DNA from: Prorocentrum cordatum
Taxonomy: Eukaryota; Sar; Dinophyceae; Prorocentrales; Prorocentraceae
DNA: 64,000 nt
Assembly (NCBI GenBank): GCA_963575745.1
Contig: CAUYUJ010016491.1
Coordinates: forward strand, 173,552 to 237,551
Direction: 5' to 3'
Shown here in pieces: positions 50,396 through 62,452 of this stretch. Within the stretch, counting starts at the first letter, position 1; each line of letters begins with the position of its first letter. The translations under genes and the position numbers were made by a program. The notes under the pieces are model-generated. The model was given only the letters and a program-made list of their open reading frames with translations. It was not told the DNA's origin and did not search any database.

Positions 50396-50534
50396 AAGGA
50401 ATCTAGACGCGAGGCGTCATATGTTACAGCCTTCTGGGCGTCACCGCAGTGGTACGGCTGCACGGTGGGGGAGCTTGCCGCAGACAGCTGGGTTAGCTTC
50501 CTAACTTATTGCTGGTGACCTCATTATTATTTTT

Positions 50535-50695
50535 CTCCTCCTTCTCGTCCTCCAACGCCTCCTCCTCCTCCTCCCTCAGCAGCAGCATTAGCCCCACCCA
50601 TCCTGGCTAAGTCACGTTGGCAATTTCGGCTCCCCCTCTTCCTCCTCCTCCTCCTCCTCCTCCTCCTCCTCCTCCTCCTCCTCCGCCTCCTACTT
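50535..50695. repeat. CTC microsatellite
   Basis: CTCCTCCTCC run, pure at 50640-50688. Confidence 0.9.
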
Positions 50696-50699
50696 GGAG

Positions 50700-51100
50700 A
50701 CCTCCTCCTCATCATCTTCTTCATTCTCATCATCACCTCGCTTCCCTCGCCTGCCTGCGTCTGCTCCACCCCCATTCGTCCGCCCGCCTCTCCCTCCCCC
50801 CCCCCCCCTCCCCCATACCCCCTGCCTCCGGCCGTCCCCCCTTCCCCCGCCTCTCCATGCCGCCCTCCTCCCCTCCCCTCCCCTCCCCTTCTGCTGCACC
50901 GCCGGGAGGGGCCGTCTCTGCCCCGTCTCGCCGCTGTCCGCGCCGCTGTCCGCGCCAGATCCAGAGCGCGTCGACTCCGCGCCGAGTCCGCGTCGAGACC
51001 ACGCCGCACCACGAGCCGACTCCCCGCCGAACCCACGCCGACCACGTGTCGGATATGGGAAACGCCCGAAGATGCAAAGTGACTCCCCTCCCGCTCGATC
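50700..51100. other. No gene seen; pyrimidine-rich with CGCGTC words
   Basis: Degenerate CTCC then CCGCGTCGA/CGCCGC words. No supported frame. Confidence 0.4.
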
Positions 51101-51104
51101 ACTC

Positions 51105-51300
51105 CTCGTCAAGGGATGCCTTGAAGGGGCCCTGGGACATATAAAGAAATCGACACTCACAACGGGATGCCCCATATGTTCCCATGGTTTCTGGGTCTCT
51201 GCCTTCCCCCCCCCCACTTCCCATATCTTCCAATATCGTCTGGGGAATCGACGACTAGTTGTGTCTGTGTGCGTGTGTTCCCCCTCCTGATGCTCATCCA
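51105..51300 (+). repeat. rep-E copy 3
   Basis: CTGGGACATATAAAGAAATC, CACTTCCCATATCTTCCAAT and ATCGACGACTAGTTGTGTCT. Confidence 0.6.
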
Positions 51301-51840
51301 CACAGAGCGGACCACCCCCACCGCGCCGTCGTCGTCGTCGTCGTCACTCAGGGCGGGCGGCCGCCCGCCCGCCCCTCCTCGTCGTCGTCGTCATTCGGGC
51401 CTTCGCAAAACGGGCAACGCCCAAAGATGCACAACGTCACCTCCCCCTCCCGATCCCTCTCGGGGGTGGACAGAACCCCCCACAGTGACACGTCGATTAG
51501 TGAATTGTCCGTTTTCGGTTCTCTAGAGGGCGCCGTGGCCGTTACTTTCCAGGCTTGCGCCCGCCAGGTGTGGGCCTCAGGCCGTTTTCACTAAACCACG
51601 TTTTACTAAAGGTGGGTCTGTCCATCCCCGACCCTCGTCTGGGGAAGCCAAAAAGGTACCAGCACCGCTGCTCCCCGGGCCTCTCCCGGAGTGCGCTCTG
51701 ACCAGAATTTCGAGGCGAATCCAGCGGTGGCCTCGGGGGCCTCCCAGGAGGCCCAAAGGAGGGAAGGGTAGAGGTGTGTGTGTACCTGCTCCTCCTCTGA
51801 TCACCATCCAATGGGCGACGATCAAAAACGGGTCTTGCGC
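51300..51840. other. No gene seen
   Basis: CGTCGTCGTCGTC run at 51330. Segment 51655-51780 resembles 13790-13870 (CAGGGCCTCTCCCxGGxGxG, CTGACCAGAA, GGCGxATCCAGCGGTGGC), another dispersed repeat. Confidence 0.4.
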
Positions 51841-51842
51841 TG

Positions 51843-51985
51843 GATGATGTGGCGACCTGCCGCGGCAACTGACGCAGGCCGCCCGCGCGGCACGCCATAC
51901 TTGAAGCGAGGTTGCTTACGCGCGACCTTACGCGGGCAGCTTGCGCGCCAAAGTCGGCGCAGACGACCCCGTGCGCCTGCGATGC
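51843..51985 (+). repeat. rep-H copy 3
   Basis: ATGTGGCGACCTGCCGCGGC, GCTTACGCGCGACCTTACGC and GTCGGCGCAGACGACCCCG. Confidence 0.65.
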
Positions 51986-51989
51986 TCAA

Positions 51990-52125
51990 CTTGCCATCGC
52001 TCGGACGTCCATTCCCCGTGTTTTTTGTTCGGTCTCGTGCGCGGTGTTTTCGCAGGGTGATCCAGGATGTTCCTCAAGAATCCCCGCCGAGAAACCGTGC
52101 ACACGTCCGAGCGATACCGAGTCGA
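51990..52125. mobile_element. rep-G copy 3
   Basis: CCATCGCTCGGACGTCCATT and GTGCACACGTCCGAGCGATA are inverse ends, about 130 bp apart. Confidence 0.75.
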
Positions 52126-52129
52126 ATGA

Positions 52130-52650
52130 TGCTCGCCCGACAGGAGCGGACCATCCCAGACGCGCGCCACACCATCGGCCGAGACCCCCCGCTGGAAACC
52201 CACTGCCAGGGGCCCGCCGCCCGCTCCTCGGGGCGAGATGGGGGAGGGGATGGCTTGCACGGCCTTGCGCAGTCCCCGGGTGCGTGCCTGCAGCAGTGCC
52301 GAACCTGAACGGTGTTTTCCCTTTTCGTCTTGTCTTCGTTGTCCCTCGCTCTGGTCCCGAACCCTCCTCTACCACAAAACGAAGTCGCAACGAAAACGGC
52401 CCACGAGATCACCAAAAAACACAGTTTAGGTCCGGCCCTGGCCTGCAGTGGGCCTCCGCGGCGAGGCTTCCTGCTGCCTCGAGAGGGGACGCGTCGACCC
52501 CCATCCCGCTGCGGCGGGTTGTCGCATGGACCGGCACTGCGAGGCCCAACCCTGGGATCTACGATGGGGGGGGCGAGCGCCATCGACAGGGGTGCGTCCG
52601 AGTGGTCCCCTTGGGGTGTACCCCGCAGTGCCCCCCTTTTTCTGAGGGGC
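52130..52650. other. No gene seen
   Basis: No supported coding frame. Confidence 0.35.
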
Positions 52651-52658
52651 CACAAGAG

Positions 52659-53050
52659 TATCGGTTAACCGATCCCCCATCCCCAGCGGCGTGGGCTGGG
52701 CCCCACTTGCCGATGTAACCCCCTAGATGGGGATGTCAGTCGCTCCCCTCGGGCTTCGAGGGGTGCATCCCCAACTGGGGTGGCAATCTGGTGGGGGTCT
52801 CGAAGGGATGGGGATGGGGATGTCGGGAGCGGCCAAGAGGGAGGTGTCCAAGAGGGGTGGGTGCAAATCATGACCGGCGGCATGTGCGCGGCCCAGCGGG
52901 GGGGCCAGGAACGTAATGAAATAAGAAGAGGCGCAACGAAATCTGGGGAAATCTCATGGCCCCCGCCATGATATCCACCCCCCCCTCCTAGTCATCACTC
53001 CCCTCTTTGCCGCCCCCGAGGATGGGGATGGGGATCGGTTAACCGATACC
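52659..53050. mobile_element. MITE-like element with 26-bp inverted ends and nested rep-C
   Basis: GTATCGGTTAACCGATCCCC at the left and GGGATCGGTTAACCGATACC at the right are inverse, each itself containing the palindrome ATCGGTTAACCGAT. A rep-C copy (52828-53022) sits inside next to the right end. Confidence 0.65.
52828..53022 (+). mobile_element. rep-C copy 4 (nested)
   Basis: GGGAGCGGCCAAGAGGGAGG start and CCCTCTTTGCCGCCCCCGAG end are imperfect inverse repeats of about 22 bp, the clearest ends of this family. Confidence 0.7.
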
Positions 53051-53299
53051 GACCACATTTTTCGGGCGGGACTCCGGGATCGGGGGAGACAACTCGCCTC
53101 CGATGCTTGCCGCTGTCCTCGTCGTCGTCCTCCCACGCGGCCTGCCAGAAAAACACGCCCACGACCTGCCCGCGGCCCGCCCACGACGCACCCGCTGCCC
53201 ACCCGCGGCCCGCCCATGCTCGCTTTGACGGAAGTGCGGCGCCTGCCGCCGCCGGTCGACACGACGCGAACCTACCGTACAGCCACCGTTGATGGGCCT

Positions 53300-53500
53300 G
53301 TCTTCCACCACCACCACCAGAAGCTGGAGGGGGGAAAAAGAGGTGGAGGACGAGGAGGAGGACGAAAAGGAGGAGGAGGAGGTGGAGGAGGATGTTCCAC
53401 CACCACCACCATAAGTTGGAGGGGGGAACGAGGTGGATGAACAGGAGGAGGACGAAAAGGAGGAGGAGGTGGAGGAGGGGGAGGAGGAGGACCCCCCTCC
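53300..53500 (+). repeat. Two tandem CCACCACCACCA / GGAGGAGG units
   Basis: CACCACCACCA, AAGxTGGAGGGGGGAA, CGAGGTGGA and GGACGAAAAGGAGGAGG recur about 95 bp apart. Confidence 0.75.
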
Positions 53501-53642
53501 CTCCCCATCCAATTTGTGGTGGTGGCGGTAGCACACAGGCCTAGCAAGCGTGCTGCCATGAGGAGTGCTGCATGGGAAACGAGAAGGGGCCTCTCCCGGC
53601 CACGGCGAACAGAGGCCACGAGTACACTTCCCCTCGTCTGGG

Positions 53643-54110
53643 CCCGAGAGGCCTCCCAAAGAGGACCAGGGCCCTCCTGAGTCCACGGCTAGGGGAACAA
53701 AAAGTGGCATAAACACAAAAACTCGGAGGTCCGCGCGGATTTCTCGGATCGGCGCTGGACCCCCCTCCCTGGCGCGCGGAGCGCGCCAGGGGCGGCGCCG
53801 GAGGCGCCGCCGGGGAGCCCCAGCGGCGATCCGAGAAATCCGCGCGGACCTCCGAGTTTTTATGTTTATGTAACTTTTTGTTCCCCTAACGGCGGTCCTT
53901 GCTTCGTCGTCTCGATCGTCATGTCTGGCAAGCCCGACGCTGGGGCAGCATCAGCGAGGAAGACGCCCAATAGCTCGAGAGGCTTCCCGGAGGACCAGGG
54001 CCCTCCCTGAGCCCACGGCGGCCCTTGCTTCGTCGCCTCGATCGCAATTTCTGGCAAGCCCGACGCTGGGGCGGCATCAGCGAGGGAGACGCCCAATGGC
54101 TGATGCTGCC
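53643..54110 (+). repeat. Direct duplication of a 128-bp unit, one copy interrupted by rep-B
   Basis: Unit 1 starts near 53643 and resumes after rep-B at 53889; unit 2 runs from about 53975 to 54110. Shared text includes GAGGACCAGGGCCCTCC, CCTTGCTTCGTCG and GGCAAGCCCGACGCTGGGGC. Confidence 0.85.
53690..53888. mobile_element. rep-B copy 4, with 5-bp target-site duplication
   Basis: 199 bp; ends TAGGGGAACAAAAAGTGGCA and TAACTTTTTGTTCCCCTA are inverse; arms about 75 bp. Flanked by ACGGC on both sides (53685-53689 and 53889-53893). The neighbouring duplicate has a single ACGGC (54015-54019) and no element, so it is a related empty site. Confidence 0.9.
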
Positions 54111-54229
54111 CACATCGGAGGGGTCTGCCCCTGCCGGGCGGGACACACGCGGGCCGCGCTCGCCTCGGGGCCGACCGCGAGCTCGGTCCAGAACGAGCGG
54201 CGCCCCGTTGCCACGCCACTGCCCCCACT

Positions 54230-54352
54230 GGCCATCGCTCGGACCTCCATTCCCTGTATTCTTCCTGCTTCGTGCGTGGTTTTTTCGCCAAATGATGAAG
54301 GATGCTCCTCGATGGTCCTCACCGAGGAAGAAGCGCACACGGCCGAGCGATG
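54230..54352. mobile_element. rep-G copy 4
   Basis: CCATCGCTCGGACCTCCATT ... GCACACGGCCGAGCGATG, with CGCCAAATGATGAAGGATGC inside. Confidence 0.7.
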
Positions 54353-54359
54353 CCAAGCC

Positions 54360-54935
54360 CTCTGGTCTCGCGGTCACCTCGCTTCGCGAGTCGCTCCGAG
54401 CGAGCCGCGACCCTGCTCGCGCCCTGGCGCCGCCGTCCTGAGCTGAGCCCGTCGGACCGAGCCGACGTGCGAGGCGCACGGCTCTCGGCGCCCCTGCGGG
54501 CGACCTGCATACCCATGGACAGCTGCCGTCAGCACCTCCTCGCCCCGATCCGTCTCGCCCCCGGCTCGCCCAATCGGAAAGTTGGCTTGGAAAAGAGACA
54601 TGTTTTGTCTTTTTTGGCCTTTTAAACTGAATTTATCGAAATTTGAAAATTCGTTCGAACTCTAATATTTTTCCCTCCATATTCGACCTTATTCCGGCTC
54701 GCCTTCTTAATCTCAGGTCGATCGGGTACATATGACTGTTGAAAAGCACTCAGGCGGAGGGAATCGGGTCCTTCATCCCGGGCGCGCTCCCCGAGAACGG
54801 CCGCTCGCCCCAAGCACGTGGTCACGCGGCGGCTCCGATGCCCAGCAGCGAGCTCCGAGGAGCGAGACGCGGAGAATCGTGTCAGAGCCCCTCGTCATCG
54901 AGACACCTTGTCACATGAGAGGGGACCGGCTCCGA
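54360..54935. other. No gene seen; AT-rich patch at 54610-54720
   Basis: Nothing coding supported. Confidence 0.35.
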
Positions 54936-54939
54936 GGGT

Positions 54940-55110
54940 GGACCATCGACCTGGCATCGGCAAATACAGCGCCGACAGAACGGCGACGGGCCGCGGATGG
55001 AGGATCCGCTCCGTCCTGGGTGGCGTGGGGCTATCGGGCTCGCACAGGCGATGCAACGGCGATCGGGGCTCAATGCGACCCCCCCTGCGTCTATCCTCCA
55101 TCGAGGGCGT
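54940..55110 (+). repeat. rep-I copy 5 (diverged)
   Basis: Order of GACCTGGCATCGGC, GGATCCGCTCCGTCCTGGG and CTATCGGGCTCGC resembles the copy at 720. Confidence 0.35.
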
Positions 55111-55111
55111 C

Positions 55112-55302
55112 CCAAGAGGAGGGTGGCCAAGAGTGCGGGTCGCAAGCCATGGGCGGAGGCATGCGCGCGGACGAGGGGCGGCCAGGAGTCGTGCTGTAAG
55201 AAGCAGGGGGGGCCATGGAACCACGGGGAGTTTCAAGGCCCAGCCATGATGTCCACCTCCCCTGTAGTCATCACCCCCCTGTCCACTGCCCCCGACCCTG
55301 AC
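55112..55302 (+). mobile_element. rep-C copy 5 (diverged)
   Basis: CAAGCCATGGGCGGAGGCAT, AGGGGGGGCCATGGAACC and GCCATGATGTCCACCTCCCC keep the order of the family. Confidence 0.5.
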
Positions 55303-55309
55303 GTTGTCC

Positions 55310-56135
55310 CCGAGAGAGGCGGAGGATAGCGACGAGGACAGCGCAGCCCACCCCACCCCCACTCCCAGCCATGACCCATGGCGATCGGTGGGGGGTTCTG
55401 CCAAAAAGGGGCGGGGCTGGCTGTTCAGGCTCTTGGAGGTCCACAGGATCCCCTGAATCACCAGGTCGGGAGTAGATGTCCTGGCTGAGGGTGGGGTTGG
55501 GTTGCGCTGTCCTCAAGCGGGTTGAAGCAACGGCAGCTCACCATGGGTCTTCAGACTCCTCCTGGGTTCCAAACGCACCAGCTTCCCGAGCGGCATCCAG
55601 CAGCGGCGACGAGGGCTCCCTACCCGAAGGCCAAACAGTCGCTCAACTGGGCCTACTCTGGAGACAATGTTTTCTACGTTTCAACGATGGCGCTGGTTAT
55701 CCGCTGGGGGTGGGGGGGTAGAGAGAGGCGTGTGTCGACCACCCAACCTTTTCGCTTTGGGCAACCCGTTGGCGCGCGTGGGCCACGCGCGCCACGGCGC
55801 ACCAATACTCTGCGTACCACCCCCGTCGGACCTGCGCAACCGACATGTTCAGGCTATCGCAGGGGGGAAGGGAAAGGGGGAGCTCGCTTGATCATTCGGT
55901 TTATCGCCGGACCTATACTTAGACAAGCGCGTTCCACGACTCGCAAAAGTAGCTGCTCGCAGACGGCCCGGACCCATTGCCTCGGGGCAACTCTGATTTT
56001 TGTGGGAGGTTTGCACGTCCAGGCGCACCAACACTCCGTACCCGCTGCGGACCCGCAGGGTGAGCGGGGAAGGGGGGAGCAGGCCCCCGATAACGCGGGT
56101 GTCGCCCGACCCTTACTTCGAAAGCAGCCTCCTAC
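55310..56135. other. No gene seen
   Basis: Open frames without recognisable domains. Confidence 0.35.
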
Positions 56136-56139
56136 GGAA

Positions 56140-56290
56140 GGGTGCGGCAGGATGGGGTCGGACCTCGCCCGCTGGCGGCGGCGGCGCGGCCACCACCGCA
56201 GGCGCCACCGCCGAGGCAGCCGCTCGCGGACGGAGGGGCGCCATGGCGCCCCAGGGGGGAGGAGGGGTGGAGGCAGGAGGAGAGGGGGGG
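56140..56290 (+). CDS. Exon-like GC-rich segment
   Basis: A plus-strand frame reads AGGGGAATTAGATAEAAARG then RRGAMAPQGG with mostly G/C third positions. It ends in a GGA microsatellite, as the other exon-like islands do. Confidence 0.2.
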
Positions 56291-56412
56291 CAGGGGGAGG
56301 CAGGAGGAGGAGGAGGAGGAGGTGGAAAGAAAGAGGGTGGATGATGAGGAAGAGGGTGGAGGAGGAGGAGGAGGAGGAGGAGGAGGAATGAATGAATGAA
56401 TGAATGAATGCA
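56290..56412. repeat. GGA then GAAT microsatellite
   Basis: (GGA)n to 56387 followed by six AATG units. Confidence 0.9.
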
Positions 56413-56429
56413 CTTCATGGTCCATGTGT

Positions 56430-57050
56430 CTTTACCTACCCGACTGTGCTCTACAGCGTGTGCTAATATACCGAACGGACGAAGATGTGCTTAAAATCGG
56501 CTGGAGTTCGGCCCACTCGAAATACAATTCTACAAAAGGCCATCGAACCCACCGACCCTACACTCCGAACCCCCTACACGGCCTACGGAGCCTAGAGGGC
56601 CAGAGCAGGGCAGGGACACCGCCACGTGTCCCGACCTGCTCGGGCACGAGGGTGAAGAAGCCACCCTCGTCTCATCCGAAAGTGGAGCGACCACGAAGGC
56701 CCACCACCACAAGGACAAAACGAGAGGACCCCCCTCACCCTCGAGGACGCAATCGTCGATCGCGAGCGTTCTGCACGCGAGCGAACCGATCAACGTAAAT
56801 TACTTCACGCTGAGGAGGAGGAGGAGGAGGAGGAGGAGGAGGGAAAGCAGGCGCCGCGGCAGACGGGGCCTCAGCATCTACTCGCCGAGGTCGCCCAGCC
56901 GCTTCAAGCAGTAGTCGAAGCGAACTCGATGTACTCGATGAGGCCGTCGAAAATGAGCTCGAAGGAACGACCATTGAATGCCCATTATTCAAAGGAGAGC
57001 TCGACACAGCCATATCATCATTCAAAATCGATCTTGAACTCCTCGAAATA
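56430..57050. other. No gene firmly seen; GGA run at 56813-56842
   Basis: A minus-strand frame (56890-57050) with SLEDISRSSRSILNDDMAVS could be a frame-shifted continuation of the coding region at 57055, but this is weak. Confidence 0.35.
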
Positions 57051-57054
57051 TCTT

Positions 57055-57753
57055 CTAGCGATAGCGCTCTTCGTGAGACCGACTCTCGCCCAGCTCTTCG
57101 AGCACTTGCTGTGCCCGCCTCGCTATGTCTGACGAGGGGGCCATGCCATACTTCATCGCCCCTCCGCTGTTGCACAGGATCGTACGCGCGTGCTCCCACA
57201 CTGCCCATGCCGCCGATTGGCGGGTAACTTTGATCCCCATCTTCGCATTGTCCTTCGCGTACGTCTTCTTGACGCGGCAGTGCGGAATGTCTTTCTGCAA
57301 CGCCAAATGCATTGCCTGCACTCCCTTGCCGTCCTTGATCTGCGTGTAGTGAGTAGTGTACCTGTCGAAGTCCGCCTTCAGCTGTGCGTTGACCGCCGCT
57401 GATTGTGCCTCTGCTTTGTTCATGATCGCCAAGAAGATAGACGTGTGTGGAAGCCCCAGCTGCTGCTCTCGATCCTCCTTCGCGATTCCCGCCGCCTGCT
57501 GGGCATGACTCTTGCCCGCCTCAAGGCTGGCCTGTGCTATGTCGCTCGCCAGTGGGCACACGCGCACCTCCAAGTCCGATGCCGCTCTCGCCACTCGTGC
57601 CTGATACTCTGCCACCAGCCCAAGTTTGGCCACCCAAATCATCATCTCTTTGATGGCCTTGAGATCGTCCTTGTCGGCCTCCTTGAGCGCCTGCCCCAGC
57701 GGCTCCGCGCGGCGCTGCCGCTGCGCTGGGGGCATGCCGAGATCGAGTGGCAT
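57055..57753 (-). CDS. Unrecognised 232-residue protein
   Basis: Minus-strand frame with clear coding character. From ATG at 57753 it reads GQALKEADKDDLKAIKEMMI, YQARVARAASDLEVRVCPLA, then GLPHTSIFLAIMNKAEAQSA and a basic region (HCRVKKTYAKDNAKMGIKVT). Mostly helical. It resembles a repetitive dinoflagellate protein family I remember as helical with an 'xxGPPHVxVFxxML'-like motif, perhaps gag-like, but I cannot name it. It lies just downstream of the 3' end of LINE-3 on the same strand. It could be the ORF1 of a neighbouring element or a host exon. Confidence 0.5.
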   Translation of the reverse strand: MPLDLGMPPAQRQRRAEPLGQALKEADKDDLKAIKEMMIWVAKLGLVAEYQARVARAASDLEVRVCPLASDIAQASLEAGKSHAQQAAGIAKEDREQQLGLPHTSIFLAIMNKAEAQSAAVNAQLKADFDRYTTHYTQIKDGKGVQAMHLALQKDIPHCRVKKTYAKDNAKMGIKVTRQSAAWAVWEHARTILCNSGGAMKYGMAPSSDIARRAQQVLEELGESRSHEERYR

Positions 57754-57819
57754 GACCGCTGGGCGCCCGAGCAGGTAGGTGCCCGAAACGAGCGGCCAAC
57801 TCTGGGATGACCTCGAGCC

Positions 57820-58204
57820 CTGAACGAGCTACCGATATATGAATATCACGTGGCCCTGGAACGTGTGATCGTACGTGAATGTGATACATAGCCAATGAAG
57901 TGAACTTCTGATTGCACAACGGACATGTGATGTCACCTTCTTCTGGTACAAGCTGAGGTGTGATGGAATGATCAGTTAAACATCTATTCTGGATGAACGC
58001 ATGTCGTACATGAGAAACAGCACAGTCACGACTACTGAATATCGATGAAGACCATGGGCACATACTACTCTGGACAAACTTTTCAACGTGTACATCCCCA
58101 TTTTGACGCTTAGCTCGAGACTGTGAACTCGAAGGCTCTGAGGGTCTCGAAGGTCTCTCCGCGCTCTTGGCCGTTGGCCAGCATGTCGTTACACTTATAT
58201 GCAC
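57820..58204 (-). pseudogene. LINE C-terminal C2H2-like finger region
   Basis: ITCPLCNQKFTSLAMYHIHV then RSH gives Cys-x2-Cys-x12-13-His-x3-4-His. A second, poorer one is FSSRDCAVSHVRHAF upstream. Fingers at this place are known in LINEs and may hold nucleic acid. The frame after about 57820 is probably not part of the element. Confidence 0.55.
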
Positions 58205-58217
58205 GGGGATGCGGGGG

Positions 58218-59765
<1,548 letters not shown>

Positions 59766-59895
59766 CCATCGAGCGTCGTCTAAATCCTTGGGAATACCGA
59801 AACATTTGTCACGATGCCACTGCTGGGGAGCCCGATCGTTCGAACGAATCTTCTAATGAAAAACAAGCATTCTTTCATAGATACACTGCAGCTGT

Positions 59896-60771
59896 TCAGT
59901 AGGAGTTATCATGCCAACGCCGTGACGTACAATAGTACCACAGGAAGGGGGGGAGAAAAATGCGCCATATCTCAGATGGTAAACCCCAATCAGGAGCTGC
60001 CCGTCGATTCTTTGATTTGCCCAGTGCTCGAATTGTACGAAGTAGATCACGCTCAGCTTCTTGTCGAACTGCGCCCGTAGGTGGCCCACGTGCTAACTGA
60101 GCCCTTATAAACAACATCGCGTCGGTAATCCTGCGCGCGCCCCATCCCTTCTGAGCACCCGGCTTCGAGAAACGAGCTTCGGCCTCTGAGCTTGCAAGTC
60201 TCAATGTAATTGGTCGTCCACACCGTCGTCGTTTTGGTCCCAGTCGCTTACCAATGATCTGTCGAGCCAGCTGATGTGCCTCTGCATGTCGTTTTTCATT
60301 CCACGCCAAGGTACAAGCCTCGATAAGAATCTATTGCCGATCTGCCTGCGCCGTCTTTATATGCGTGGTAACTCTACGACTAGCTCGAATAAGTGAGACT
60401 GCCACTCGCCATCCTTGTAGGAGGTCCCGCAGTGGATGCTGAAGTGTGCCAGTATCCAGAAGTCTAAAAATCCATCGAACAGGTCCAAGTCCGTCATGTG
60501 TCCATGTCCGAGTCACTTCCTGTCGCAAGTCTCTACGTTCTTTGAGAAGCTGAACCTTCTCTCTTGATTTGTCTCTGAGCGCAAGATCTGGAGCATTCGC
60601 GAAAAACTTTTGAGCGATCTGCTGTAAACCATCAGTGAGAAACTGCCAAGCTTCGGTCAAGGAGCCATTATCCATGAAGTTCTGCCACTGCTCAGCTGCG
60701 TCCTGACACCATTTTGACAAGTCATCGTATATCAGATCTCTGACAGCGCCGTGCAACATCTCCTGCATCAT
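59896..60771 (-). pseudogene. LINE linker between endonuclease and RT
   Basis: Two frames, 60331-60771 (DLIYDDLSKWCQDAAEQWQN, LRDKSREKVQLLKERRDLRQ) and 59896-60309 (HAEAHQLARQIIGKRLGPKR, GWGARRITDAMLFIRAQLAR). Both are helical and basic, as in the linker of such elements, and are offset in frame. Confidence 0.6.
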
Positions 60772-60992
60772 AAGTTCTCTATTCCATCGAAGAGTTTCGT
60801 CTTTGCCATTATACTGTAATTGAATGTCGATGTTGATTGGACAGGTCGGTGATCAGCCCGTCGCAGACTCTGAATGAGTTGTAGTCTGTCACCTGCTCGA
60901 TCCAGTACAAAAGCTGAGTGTATCGCGCCTGAAGTAAGATACCCATATGGCATACAGATGCAGTCGATACGATGCTGGGACTTCGTGCCCAT
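60768..60992 (-). pseudogene. LINE endonuclease, C-terminal part
   Basis: TKSQHRIDCICMPYGYLTSG and LRRADHRPVQ carry the late Asp and the Asp-His pair of the endonuclease. It is separated from its N-half by the insertion. Confidence 0.7.
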
Positions 60993-61004
60993 ATTATAAC
61001 TAGA

Positions 61005-62452
61005 ACCACGCGCGCGGTTCGCGCGCGCTTAGGTTCTGTCGAGCCACAGACCCAGGAATCCTCCTCCTCCTCCTCCTCCTCCTCCTCCTCCTCCTCCTCC
61101 TCCTCCTCCTCGTCTTCCTCCTCATCCTCGTCCTTTCCCGAGCGGTACAATAACAACTTGCGTGGAACCCCTCTCGGGCCCATCTTGGGGCTCTCTTGGG
61201 CCGCCTTTGGAGCCTCTTGGGGCGTCCTGGGTCTCTCGTGGGGGCTTCTTGGAGCTCTCTTGGCGCCTCCTGGAGCCTCTTGGGGCCGAAAGCTAGGAAT
61301 TCTACAGTGGCTTTCTCCCTCTGGGACCCCTCTCGGGCACGCCTTGGGGCTCTCTTAGGCCATTTTGGAATCCAATTTTGCCGTCCTGGGCGCCTCGTGA
61401 ACCGTCTTGGAACTCTCTTGGGGGCCACGTAGGCCGTCTTGGGAGCCTCTTCGGACGTGTTGGACGCGGTGAAAACCCAACAGGCGACCATGCGAAAAGT
61501 ATACGTTTTCCCATAGGAATGGGACCATTTTTGCTTCTTGGACCTCTCTTGGGGTGCCTCTCGGAACGTCTTGGGCTGATTTTGGAAGCCTTTTGGCGCC
61601 TCTGGGCGGCGTTTTGGCGCCTCCTGGGATGTGTTGGGCCGGAAGCTCGGAATTCGAGAGTGGCTTTCTCCTTCTGGGACCCCTCTCGAAGTCGTCTTGG
61701 GGTTCTCTTGGGCCGTCTTGGGGCCGTCCTGAGCCACTCGTGCGCAGCCTTGGAGCGCTCCCGGAGGCCTCCTAGGCCGTCTTGGAGGCCTCTTGGGCCG
61801 TCTTGGACGCGGTGAAAGCCCAAGATGCGAACATGCGAAAATATACGTTTTCCAATAGGAATGGCACGATTTTTGTTTCTTGGACCTCTCTTGGGGTGCC
61901 TCTCGGAACGTCTTGGGCTGATTTTGGAAGCCTTTTGGCGCCTCTGGGCGGCATTTTGGCGCCTCCTGGGATGTGTTGGGCCGGAAGCTCGGGATTCGAG
62001 AGTGGCTTTCTCCGTCTGGGACCCCTCTCGAACTCGTCTTGGGGCTCTCTTGGGCCGTCTTGGGGCCGTCCTGGGCCACTCGCGCGCAGCTTTGGAGCGC
62101 TCCCGGAGGCCTCCTAGGCCGTCTTGGGCGCCTCTTGGGCCGTCTTGGACGCGGTGAAAGCCCAAGAGGCGAACATGCGGAAAATATACGTTTTCCCATA
62201 GGAATAGCACGATGTTTGCTTCTTGGGCCTCTCTTGGGTTGCCTCTCGGAGCGTCTTGGAGGTTTCTGGGACCTTCTCGGTGTCATGACAGGCGTTTTGG
62301 AAGGCATCTGGAGCCATCGGAGCTCGTTCCGAAGCCGCCTGCGAACGATCTTGGACGGCGTCCGGCGGTCCGACGAGCCTCCGGGCCCCCCGGGGCCCAC
62401 ATTTGCGGTCGGGGTCCCGGCCCCGGGCCCCCGGACCTGGTGCGCCGTTATA
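61005..62452. mobile_element. 1.45-kb insertion of tandem repeats within the LINE endonuclease
   Basis: Contains a CTC run (61055-61112), CAAGACGGCC-family words (as GCCGTCTTGG) and two and a half copies of a 340-bp unit starting near 61475, 61806 and 62146 (GGACGCGGTGAAA, CGAACATGCG, TATACGTTTTCC, TCTTGGGCTGATTTTGGAAG). Its outer ends read TATAAC ... GTTATA. The endonuclease reading is interrupted exactly here and resumes on the other side. Confidence 0.7.

Noticed and set aside
61352-61370. GGCCATTTTGGA as a spliced-leader relic
   Set aside because: It is a variant of the GCCGTCTTGG repeat words around it and matches only ten bases.
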